This document shows, one piece after another, positions 1 to 6,848 of a stretch of 17,021 nucleotides of DNA. The position numbers were made by a program, and so were the translations under genes. Every line of letters begins with the position of its first letter. Within the stretch, counting starts at the first letter, position 1. The DNA comes from Bacteroides sp. (GTDB lineage Bacteria > Bacteroidota > Bacteroidia > Bacteroidales > Muribaculaceae), in the NCBI GenBank assembly GCA_014801655.1, contig JAAVDT010000028.1, positions 1 through 17,021 of the forward strand, given 5' to 3'. Below the pieces are notes generated by a model. It saw only the letters and a program-made list of their open reading frames with translations. It did no database searches and was not told the DNA's origin.

Positions 1-58
<58 letters not shown>

Positions 59-116
59 ATGATGATTGGCTTGGAGGCCGGCATCAATAGGTCGAAACTA
101 TTTCATTGTTCTCTTG

Positions 117-189
<73 letters not shown>

Positions 190-227
190 GTTGGGCTTCG
201 GGGTTATCGTTTTTCCCTTTTGCTCTG

Positions 228-259
228 CAAAGTTAGACATTATTTTTGAACTGACCAAA
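228..259 (-). promoter_or_regulatory. Bacteroidetes sigma-70-type promoter for the tRNA-Gly pair
   Basis: On the minus strand this reads TTTG (259-256), exactly 20 bases, then TAACTTTG (235-228). This is a full match to the Bacteroidetes consensus TTTG-N19-21-TAnnTTTG. Transcription should start near 221, giving a leader of about 30 nt before the tRNA at 189. The 260-404 interval between this promoter and the bioA promoter is AT-rich, and I see no further element in it. Confidence 0.85.
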
Positions 260-404
260 CATTTTGTCGATTTTTTTGCTCTTTTTCTTTCATCGGAAGC
301 CGCATCAGCAGTCTATTCTTTGAAAATCAAAAAGATAGAAATGAGAAAAAATTTCGCCTGACAAATCACTTTTTTCAGGATATGCGCCAATGAATATTTT
401 TTAG

Positions 405-412
405 TAATTTTG
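405..412 (+). promoter_or_regulatory. Putative -7 box for the biotin operon (TAATTTTG)
   Basis: TAATTTTG matches the Bacteroidetes -7 consensus TAnnTTTG. No clear TTTG lies 19-21 bases upstream, so only half of the promoter is supported. A start near 419-420 would leave a 5' leader of about 75 nt before the ATG at 495. It would leave almost no leader before the upstream in-frame ATG at 429, which argues for the later bioA start. No BirA- or BioR-like operator palindrome was recognised. Confidence 0.55.
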
Positions 413-494
413 TGATGTTATTCAGCCGATGATTTTTTCACGGCGACCAATCAAAAAGAACTCTCCTTACACACATATATATAATATAGGTGCA

Positions 495-1808
495 ATGAAT
501 CTGAATCACGATATTCTTCACGACGACTGGGACCGCGAACACCTGTGGCACCCCTACACTTCGACCATTGATCCGCTGCCGACCTACAAGGTTGACGGCG
601 CGGAGGGCGCACTGATCAGGCTTGCCGACGGGCGCGAACTGATTGACGGCATGTCGTCGTGGTGGTGTGCAATCCACGGCTACAATCACCCCGTCATCAA
701 CCGGGCCGTGGAGGAGCAGCTGTCAAAGATGAGCCATGTGATGTTTGGCGGTCTGACCCACGAGCCGGCCATTGAGCTCGGCAAGATGTTGCTTGAAGTG
801 GCTCCACCGTCGATGAACAACATATTTTATGCCGACTCGGGATCGGTGGCTGTGGAAGTGGCCATGAAGATGGCCGTGCAGGCAGCGATAGCGCGAAGCG
901 GGTCGCACCGCAAGACCAACTTCGTCACCATCCGCTCCGGCTATCATGGCGACACCTGGAACGCGATGAGCGTATGCGACCCCGTGACCGGCATGCATGG
1001 TGCATTCGGCTCGGCGCTGCCGATCCGTTTTTTTGTCGGGCAACCATCGGTGAAATTTGGCGAGGAGTGGAATCCCGCCACCATCGAGGAGCTGGAAAAG
1101 ACCGTCAAGGAGCATCGCGATGAGCTGGCGGCACTGATTCTCGAACCGATCGTGCAGGGAGCCGGTGGAATGTATTTCTACCACCCGCAATATCTGCGCG
1201 AGGCGCGCCGCATCTGCGACGAAAACGGCATCTATCTGATTTTCGATGAGATTGCCACCGGTTTCTGGCGCACCGGCAAGATGTTTGCATGGGAACACGC
1301 CGGCGTGGAACCTGACATCATGTGCATCGGCAAAGGATTGACGGCGGGCTATCTGACAATGAGCGCCGTGATGACCAACCGCGAAGTGGCCGACACGATT
1401 TCGCGCGGCGAGGCGGGAGTGTTGATGCACGGCCCCACATTCATGGGCAATCCGCTGGCATGCGCCATTGCCGTTGCATCGCTGCGCCTGCTCAACTCGC
1501 AGGATATGGCAGCGAGGGTGGCCCACATCGAGGCGCAGCTTCGCCGACTGCTGCAGCCGGCGGCCGAATTGGACTGCGTGAAAGAGGTGAGAGTGCTGGG
1601 CTCGATTGGCGTAGTAGAGCTGAAAGACCCGGTCAACATGGCTGAGTTTCAGCGTCATTGCGTGGAGGCGGGTGTCTGGATACGCCCCTTCGGACGTCTG
1701 GCCTACGTCATGCCGCCCTACGTCATCACCGACTCTCAGCTTGAACGCCTGACAACAGAAATGATACGCATACTCAGCCTGCCGCAATGTCTTACGAAGA
1801 AACACTGA
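495..1808 (+). CDS. bioA: Adenosylmethionine-8-amino-7-oxononanoate aminotransferase (BioA)
   Basis: A PLP enzyme of cytosolic biotin synthesis. It transfers an amino group from S-adenosylmethionine to KAPA, giving 7,8-diaminopelargonate (DAPA). The 437-residue product is of normal length for BioA. The family signature [13 protein letters not shown] is near the N-terminus, followed by the [12 protein letters not shown] motif, the PLP-ring aspartate in DEIATGF, and the Schiff-base lysine in [10 protein letters not shown] (K280). The frame is open from an ATG at 429, but that start would sit about 10 nt from the predicted transcription start and adds a low-complexity extension. The ATG at 495 gives the usual N-terminus ([21 protein letters not shown]), so I chose it. 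The gene is the first of a three-gene operon and overlaps bioF by 22 nt. Confidence 0.96.
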   Translation: MNLNHDILHDDWDREHLWHPYTSTIDPLPTYKVDGAEGALIRLADGRELIDGMSSWWCAIHGYNHPVINRAVEEQLSKMSHVMFGGLTHEPAIELGKMLLEVAPPSMNNIFYADSGSVAVEVAMKMAVQAAIARSGSHRKTNFVTIRSGYHGDTWNAMSVCDPVTGMHGAFGSALPIRFFVGQPSVKFGEEWNPATIEELEKTVKEHRDELAALILEPIVQGAGGMYFYHPQYLREARRICDENGIYLIFDEIATGFWRTGKMFAWEHAGVEPDIMCIGKGLTAGYLTMSAVMTNREVADTISRGEAGVLMHGPTFMGNPLACAIAVASLRLLNSQDMAARVAHIEAQLRRLLQPAAELDCVKEVRVLGSIGVVELKDPVNMAEFQRHCVEAGVWIRPFGRLAYVMPPYVITDSQLERLTTEMIRILSLPQCLTKKH

Positions 1809-2929
1809 CCCGCCTGCGCCAATCGGGAAATTTCCGCACCATCCCGGCGGCGAAAGATGCTAATGACACCGTAGTGGACCTGTCGAGCAACGACTATCTC
1901 GGCCTTGCCACGCGCACCGACCTGCGTGATGAGTTTCTAAGCCGAATCGCCGGTGAGATGCCCGCACTGTCGGCCTCCGCATCACGCCTGCTGGCTGCCG
2001 ATCAGCGATGGCACGAGCAACTTGAATCACGCCTGGCGGCAATGTATGGCCGTCCTGTGCTGCTGTTCAACAGCGGCTATCATGCCAACACCGGACTGCT
2101 GTCGGCCCTGGCTTCGGAGCCGTCGACACTGATTCTGGCCGACCGACTGGTTCATGCCAGCATGATTGACGGCATCGTGTTGTCACGCGCCCCATTCAAA
2201 CGCTTCCCCCACAATGACTTCGACCGACTTGAAACAATCCTGAAAAAAGAAGCCGGGGCATATGACCGCATAATCGTGGCCGTTGAATCGGTTTACAGCA
2301 TGGATGGCGACCGCGCTGACCTGAAGGCCCTCGTGGAGCTTAAACGCCGCTATCCCAACGTGATACTTTATATCGACGAAGCCCATGCATTCGGAGCGAA
2401 AGGCCGCGACGGACTGGGACTGGTGGCTTCGATGGAGGAAATGGAGGAGGTTGACATCATCGTAGGCACCTTTGGCAAAGCCGCAGCCTCGGTCGGTGCA
2501 TTCTGCGCCGTCAGCCCTACGATTCGCGACTATGCCGTCAACCGCGCCCGCAGTTTCATCTTCTCCACCGCCCTGCCGCCCATCAACTGCGCATGGACCG
2601 ACTTCATCGTCGAGAAACTACCCTCACTGAAGGCAGAACGCGCACATCTTCAACTACTTGAGGATACTCTGCACGAATCGCTTGCATCACTTCCCGAAGA
2701 TGCGCGCATGATGAGCCACAGCTCCCACATCGTTCCCTACATTGTCGGCGACGCCTCGGCCACACTCCGCCTGTCAGCCCGACTGCTCGACGAGGGATTC
2801 AAAGTGTTGCCGATACGCACACCGACCGTTCCGCCCGGCACCGAACGCCTGCGCATTTCGCTGAGTGCGGCTCTGACCACAGACCAAATCAAAAACTTCG
2901 CAAACGCCCTATCGACAGCATGCAAATAG
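1787..2929 (+). CDS. bioF: 8-amino-7-oxononanoate synthase (KAPA synthase, BioF)
   Basis: A PLP-dependent alpha-oxoamine synthase that condenses pimeloyl-ACP with L-alanine, releasing CO2, to make KAPA, the substrate of BioA. The protein has 380 residues, typical for the family. Visible landmarks are SSNDYLGL near the N-terminus, [17 protein letters not shown], the FNSGYHAN motif, the PLP-binding YIDEAHAFG and the Schiff-base lysine in GTFGKAAAS (K231), followed by [10 protein letters not shown]. CoA-oxoamine synthases making 2-amino-3-ketobutyrate share this fold, but the biotin neighbours decide the assignment. The start lies inside the end of bioA and the stop overlaps the next gene by 10 nt, so translation is probably coupled throughout. 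Confidence 0.95.
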   Translation: MSYEETLTRLRQSGNFRTIPAAKDANDTVVDLSSNDYLGLATRTDLRDEFLSRIAGEMPALSASASRLLAADQRWHEQLESRLAAMYGRPVLLFNSGYHANTGLLSALASEPSTLILADRLVHASMIDGIVLSRAPFKRFPHNDFDRLETILKKEAGAYDRIIVAVESVYSMDGDRADLKALVELKRRYPNVILYIDEAHAFGAKGRDGLGLVASMEEMEEVDIIVGTFGKAAASVGAFCAVSPTIRDYAVNRARSFIFSTALPPINCAWTDFIVEKLPSLKAERAHLQLLEDTLHESLASLPEDARMMSHSSHIVPYIVGDASATLRLSARLLDEGFKVLPIRTPTVPPGTERLRISLSAALTTDQIKNFANALSTACK

Positions 2930-4284
2930 TTCTGACACACAGCACTCAGTCTGACCGACTCATACTTCTGTTTGCAGGATGGGGCATGGATGCCCGCCCG
3001 CTGCGCAAGCTGACACACCGCGACTACGACATTGCCGTGGCGTTTGACTACCGCAACCTCACTTCCGACAATCTCGGCCTGCTCGACAACTATCGGGAAA
3101 TATGCGTGATAGCATGGTCGTTTGGCGTTCCGGCAGCAAACGCATTTCTTGCCGGTCGTCCCGACCTGCCCGTCACGGCTCGCATAGCCGTCAACGGCAC
3201 CCTCCAGCCCGTCGACGACCTCCGCGGCATACCCCGTGCGATTTTCGAGGGCACACTAAACGGGCTTTCAGCCGCCACGCTGACCAAATTTCAGCGCCGC
3301 ATGTGTGGCTCCGCAGCCCTGTTTGCCGAATTTAAAGAACAAGCTCCCGAGCGCACCGACATCAGCGAACTCGCCGATGAACTCCGCGCCATCGACCGCC
3401 TGCCTGAAGTCCCGGAGTCGGACCTCCGGCTTTGGGACACCATATATATAAGCGATGCCGACCGCATCATCCCCGCCGAAAATCAACATAGAGCATGGGA
3501 GGGTCACCGCCATATCGTCGGCCTACCCGACTCACACCTGCCCGACTTCGCTACGCTGCTGCGCAACGCAATCGTAAGCAAGCCACTGATTGCCACCCGA
3601 TTCAGCCGTTCGGCCGAAAGCTATATCACAACGGCCGAGGCACAGCGCACCATAGCCCGGAGGCTTTTCGAGCTAATAGAACGCGAATCGCCAAAGCCTG
3701 ACGACATCCTTGAAATCGGCTGCGGCACAGGATTTTTGACCCGACTGATCGCTGAAAGATACGCCGGCGCTTCGCTGACGCTCTGGGACATAGCCAATAT
3801 ACCGGCCGATCTGCCCGGAACACACCGACAATGCGATGCCGAGACAGAAATCAGGCAACTGCCGGAACGCTCCGTCGACCTTATCGCATCCGCATCGACC
3901 ATACAGTGGTTTAACTCCCCGGCAACCTTCATCCGCAACTGCCGGAGAGCGGTGAGCAACTCAGGATTGCTTGCTCTATCGACCTTCGGACCCGACCATT
4001 TCGACGAGCTGCAGCCATATCTTGACTCGACACTTCACTATCCCACCTCAGAATCGTGGCGACAGATGCTACAGTCTGCAGGATTCAAGGTGGTCACAAT
4101 CAGCGAAGAACGCATCGAAATGAAATTTACCGACACAGCATCCTTGCTTCGCCACATCAGCCGAACCGGTGTCAACGCCCTCCCCTCCGGCCCGGCATCG
4201 ACATCCATCATGCGCAGGCTGCTTAACTCCGGCATAGACACCCTCACCTACCACGCAGTCTATCTCATTGCCGAGCCAGACTGA
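2920..4284 (+). CDS. BioG-BioC fusion: pimeloyl-ACP methyl ester esterase + malonyl-ACP O-methyltransferase
   Basis: A 454-residue two-domain protein. Residues 1 to about 220 look like BioG (DUF452-type alpha/beta hydrolase): the oxyanion-loop-like FAGWGMD (18-24), the nucleophile elbow AWSFG with Ser67, a candidate acid Asp179 or Asp181, and His206 in LPDSHLPDF. BioG removes the methyl group from pimeloyl-ACP methyl ester. Residues from about 222 resemble BioC: the typical opening TRFSRSAESYITTAEAQRT (226-244) and the SAM-binding loop LEIGCGTG (264-271). BioC methylates malonyl-ACP so that fatty acid synthesis can elongate it. The two halves therefore do the first and last steps of pimelate assembly in one chain. 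The protein feeds BioF, encoded just upstream. Activity of either half is inferred from motifs only. No frame interruption lies between the halves, so the fusion looks genuine. The operon appears to end here, as no bioD follows. Confidence 0.9.
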   Translation: MQIVLTHSTQSDRLILLFAGWGMDARPLRKLTHRDYDIAVAFDYRNLTSDNLGLLDNYREICVIAWSFGVPAANAFLAGRPDLPVTARIAVNGTLQPVDDLRGIPRAIFEGTLNGLSAATLTKFQRRMCGSAALFAEFKEQAPERTDISELADELRAIDRLPEVPESDLRLWDTIYISDADRIIPAENQHRAWEGHRHIVGLPDSHLPDFATLLRNAIVSKPLIATRFSRSAESYITTAEAQRTIARRLFELIERESPKPDDILEIGCGTGFLTRLIAERYAGASLTLWDIANIPADLPGTHRQCDAETEIRQLPERSVDLIASASTIQWFNSPATFIRNCRRAVSNSGLLALSTFGPDHFDELQPYLDSTLHYPTSESWRQMLQSAGFKVVTISEERIEMKFTDTASLLRHISRTGVNALPSGPASTSIMRRLLNSGIDTLTYHAVYLIAEPD

Positions 4285-4311
4285 GCAAAATGTATTTTTA
4301 TTTAGCCGGAG

Positions 4312-4379
4312 GTGAAAATTTAGCATAGAATTGTGTGGTCAATTCGAAAAAAAATCATTACTTTTGTGAAAATTTAGCA
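4312..4379 (+). repeat. 14-bp direct repeat flanking the zapA-operon promoter
   Basis: GTGAAAATTTAGCA occurs at 4312-4325 and again, identically, at 4366-4379, 54 bp apart in the short gap before the coiled-coil gene. The second copy starts at the last base of the -7 box and covers the likely transcription start. The first lies about 40 bp upstream of that box. It could be a duplicated promoter fragment or a paired protein-binding site. Confidence 0.5.
4359..4366 (+). promoter_or_regulatory. Putative -7 box (TACTTTTG) for the coiled-coil/zapA operon
   Basis: TACTTTTG matches the TAnnTTTG consensus and lies 18 bp before the ATG at 4385, so the leader would be about 10 nt. No good TTTG -33 box is present at the usual spacing. 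The surrounding gap is AT-rich, unlike the coding sequence on both sides. Confidence 0.55.
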
Positions 4380-4384
4380 CCATA

Positions 4385-4678
4385 ATGGCCGGCAACCTGA
4401 AGCAGCGACTCGACAGCCTGAGCAGCAAAGCATTGCTCCTGACTGAACGCTATGCCTCACTGAGTGAGAGACATCGCGAAGCGTTGCAACGAATCAACGA
4501 TTTGCAGGCCACCCTGGAGCGCAAGGAGAAAGAAATGGCTCTGATGCGCCAGCAGATAGAAGAACTCAGGGTGGTGAGCGTGCTCGCTCCTAATCATGCA
4601 GATGTTGAACACACGCGCAAGTTTTTGGCCGAATTAGTGCGGGACATTGACAAGTGCATCAGTGAACTAAGTGAATGA
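4385..4678 (+). CDS. Small coiled-coil protein encoded upstream of ZapA
   Basis: A 97-residue, highly charged protein with no signal peptide, membrane segment or cysteine motif. From about residue 5 to 65 it shows heptad-like leucine, alanine and isoleucine spacing with abundant Glu, Arg and Gln (for example REALQRINDLQATLERKEKE), which predicts a long coiled coil. A short helical C-terminus follows (HTRKFLAELVRDIDKCISELSE). I do not recognise a named family. Its stop overlaps the earliest possible zapA start, so the two are translationally linked. By size, shape and position it could be a ZapB-like partner of ZapA at the Z-ring, but this is inference and no sequence signature proves it. Confidence 0.8.
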   Translation: MAGNLKQRLDSLSSKALLLTERYASLSERHREALQRINDLQATLERKEKEMALMRQQIEELRVVSVLAPNHADVEHTRKFLAELVRDIDKCISELSE

Positions 4679-4682
4679 TGCG

Positions 4683-4979
4683 ATGAAAGATAAACTCGAC
4701 ATAAATCTACGGATAGGCACCGTGCGCCTGAGCCTCAACATCAACCGCGATGAAGAGGCAGCGCTCCGAGAAGTAGCCAAAGAGGTCAACCACGCCTTCG
4801 AGTCGTTCAAGCAGCGATTTCCGGCGAGCGACGACCTCGAGAACATGGCCAAAGCCACACTGCTTTTCGCTCGCGGCTATCTGAATCTGGTCAACGAGAC
4901 CAAGCGCACCGAGCAGATTATCAGCGACTTTGAGCAGAAAGTCGACTCACTGCTCTCAGAAATGCCACCGGAAGATTGA
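4683..4979 (+). CDS. zapA: Cell division protein ZapA
   Basis: A 98-residue cytosolic protein that, in the family, binds FtsZ and bundles protofilaments at the division site. The N-terminal strand pattern LDINLRIGTVRLSLNINRDEEAALREVAKEVNHAFESF is a typical ZapA globular head. It is followed by a long helix (ENMAKATLLFARGYLNLVNETKRTEQIISDFEQKVDSLLSEM) matching the coiled-coil dimerisation arm. I chose the ATG at 4683, giving MKDKLDINLRI. A GTG at 4671 in the same frame would add four residues and overlap the preceding stop. It forms a two-gene unit with the coiled-coil gene and is followed by a probable structured RNA rather than a protein gene. Confidence 0.9.
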   Translation: MKDKLDINLRIGTVRLSLNINRDEEAALREVAKEVNHAFESFKQRFPASDDLENMAKATLLFARGYLNLVNETKRTEQIISDFEQKVDSLLSEMPPED

Positions 4980-4984
4980 CCCAA

Positions 4985-5218
4985 GCAAATTTCTGCGGGC
5001 AGAGGCCCGGGAAAACATATCATCAGACGCAAAGCTCGCGGGCGGCGACCCCGGTCAGCAGAAAAGACCGAATCGCAACGTGGCTTGCAGTGGTCCTGCA
5101 CGATGAAGAACCGACACTCAGCGGAGATGGAGACATCCGCGCGCTCACAGCCGCGGCAACCTTCAGCCCCTCCGACCGGAGTTGACGAAGATGCTTCATT
5201 GGTGCGGATTTTTATTTT
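4985..5218 (+). ncRNA. Structured RNA candidate between zapA and rny, possibly 6S RNA (ssrS)
   Basis: This 307-base gene-free interval is GC-rich, unlike other gaps in the window, and holds many clean hairpins. These are CGGGC/GCCCG at 4996-5009; CGGTC/GACCG at 5052-5070; TGCAG/CTGCA at 5086-5100, enclosed by ATCG (5072-5075) with CGAT (5101-5104); and a GNRA-like GAGA loop on GATG/CATC at 5126-5137 inside GCG/CGC (5121-5123, 5138-5140). It ends in an intrinsic terminator. The one 69-codon plus-strand frame here (4976-5185) has no protein-like character. The gene for 6S RNA lies next to zapA in gammaproteobacteria, and as I recall also in Bacteroidales, so 6S RNA is my first guess. I could not draw the canonical 6S closing stem and central bubble with confidence. 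The 5' end is a guess, because no TAnnTTTG box was found within zapA. Confidence 0.5.
5171..5218 (+). terminator. Intrinsic terminator upstream of rny
   Basis: TCCGACC (5171-5177) pairs with GGTGCGGA (5201-5208), leaving one bulged G. Inside it sits a second small hairpin, GAAG-ATG-CTTC (5187-5197). The T-rich run TTTTTATTTT (5209-5218) follows at once. This would end the zapA transcript or a separate small RNA before rny. The AT-rich 5219-5286 stretch then presumably carries the rny promoter, but no TAnnTTTG match is visible. Confidence 0.6.
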
Positions 5219-5286
5219 ATCAACATTCTGAATTAACCGCCAAGTAACTAAATAATTAAAAACCAACCAAAAACCAATAAACTCAA

Positions 5287-6828
5287 ATGGATATTCTACT
5301 TTACGCTGTTGTGGCCATCGTGGCACTAATCATTGGCGCGGCAGTTTCAATATTGATTCAACGCAACATGGCGCGCACACGCGCTAAATCAATCATCGAA
5401 GAGGCTGAAAACGAAGCCGAAGTGATGAAGAAAAACAAACTACTCGAAGCTCGCGAAGAGGAATTGCGCATCATCTCCGATGCCGAAAAGCAGGCTTCGC
5501 AGCGCATGTCGAAAGCGCAGTCGTTTGAAGGCAAGCTCAAGCAGCGCGAGCTTCAGCTCAACCAGCAGCAGAGCGAAAACCAGCGCACCAAAAACGAAAT
5601 CGAGGCCACCCGCGCCAAGCTCAACGACCAGAAAGCATCGCTTGATGCACGCCAGGGCGAACTCGATGCGCTCCACAACAAAGCCATCGAAGAGCTCGAA
5701 CGCCTCTCGGGCCTCTCGTCGGAAGAAGCAAAAGAAAAACTCGTTGAGTCGCTGAAAGATGAAGCCAAAACGGCAGCTCAGAGCTATATCAACGACATCA
5801 TGGACGAAGCCAAGCTGACTGCCAACAAGGAAGCCAAGCGCATTGTGGTTCAGTCGATTCAGCGTGTTGCCACCGAAACGGCGATTGAAAACTCGGTGAC
5901 CGTGTTCCAGATCGACAGCGACGAAATCAAGGGCCGCATCATCGGTCGCGAAGGTCGCAACATCCGTGCTCTCGAAGCAGCCACCGGCATTGAAATCATT
6001 GTCGACGACACCCCCGAAGCCATCGTTCTTTCAGGCTTCGACCCCGTTCGTCGCGAAATTGCCCGTCTGGCTCTGCATCAGCTCGTCAACGACGGCCGCA
6101 TCCATCCCGCACGCATCGAAGAAGTCGTGGCCAAAGTGCGCCGTCAGATTGAAGAGGAAATCATCGAAACCGGCAAACGCACAGCCATTGACCTGGGCAT
6201 CCACGGTCTGCACCCCGAACTGGTGCGCCTGGTGGGCAAGATGAAATATCGTTCGAGCTACGGCCAGAACCTGCTGCAGCACTCCCGCGAAACGGCCAAT
6301 CTGTGTGCCGTAATGGCCTCGGAACTTGGCCTGAACCCGAAGAAAGCACGTCGCGCAGGCTTGCTCCACGACATAGGCAAAGTGCCTGACGAAGAGCCCG
6401 AACTGCCCCACGCACTGCTCGGCATGAAGCTCGCCGAAAAATATAAGGAAAAGCCCGAAATCTGCAATGCAATCGGCGCTCACCACGATGAAATCGAGAT
6501 GAACTCGCTGCTGGCACCGATCGTGCAGGTGTGTGACGCCATCTCAGGCGCACGTCCCGGCGCACGTCGCGAAATGGTTGAAGCCTACATCAAGCGTCTC
6601 AACGACCTTGAACAGCTTGCCCTTTCATATCCCGGCGTTATCAAGACCTACGCCATTCAGGCCGGTCGCGAACTGCGCGTAATCGTTGGTGCCGACAAAA
6701 TCGACGATGCCGAAACCGAAAAACTCTCAGCCGAAATAGCCAAGCGTATCCAGGATGAAATGACCTATCCGGGTCAGGTGAAAATCACCGTCATCCGCGA
6801 AACCCGCTCGGTGAGCTTTGCTAAATAA
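5287..6828 (+). CDS. rny: Ribonuclease Y (endoribonuclease)
   Basis: A 513-residue membrane-anchored endonuclease that starts mRNA decay and processing in the family. The domain order is canonical: one N-terminal membrane helix ([20 protein letters not shown], about 4-23), and a long Glu/Lys/Gln-rich coiled coil to about residue 180. A KH RNA-binding domain follows around 205-275, with the [12 protein letters not shown] loop. Then comes an HD phosphohydrolase domain with [18 protein letters not shown] and the metal-binding GLLHDIGK (His361, Asp362). Length and architecture match Firmicutes RNase Y closely. The gene follows the terminator at 5171-5218, and ricT starts 20 bp downstream. In Bacillus the Ric complex acts together with RNase Y, so the adjacency is meaningful. 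Confidence 0.96.
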   Translation: MDILLYAVVAIVALIIGAAVSILIQRNMARTRAKSIIEEAENEAEVMKKNKLLEAREEELRIISDAEKQASQRMSKAQSFEGKLKQRELQLNQQQSENQRTKNEIEATRAKLNDQKASLDARQGELDALHNKAIEELERLSGLSSEEAKEKLVESLKDEAKTAAQSYINDIMDEAKLTANKEAKRIVVQSIQRVATETAIENSVTVFQIDSDEIKGRIIGREGRNIRALEAATGIEIIVDDTPEAIVLSGFDPVRREIARLALHQLVNDGRIHPARIEEVVAKVRRQIEEEIIETGKRTAIDLGIHGLHPELVRLVGKMKYRSSYGQNLLQHSRETANLCAVMASELGLNPKKARRAGLLHDIGKVPDEEPELPHALLGMKLAEKYKEKPEICNAIGAHHDEIEMNSLLAPIVQVCDAISGARPGARREMVEAYIKRLNDLEQLALSYPGVIKTYAIQAGRELRVIVGADKIDDAETEKLSAEIAKRIQDEMTYPGQVKITVIRETRSVSFAK

Positions 6829-6848
6829 TCCCCACACAACGTTTAGCA

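Noticed and set aside
723..1805. Long minus-strand open frame (360 codons) opposite bioA
   Set aside because: Arises from the codon bias of a GC-rich gene; the translation has no domain-like composition and the plus strand encodes an unmistakable BioA.
4976..5185. 69-codon plus-strand frame in the zapA-rny gap
   Set aside because: No domain, coiled coil or signal peptide, and it runs through the hairpins; better explained as RNA.
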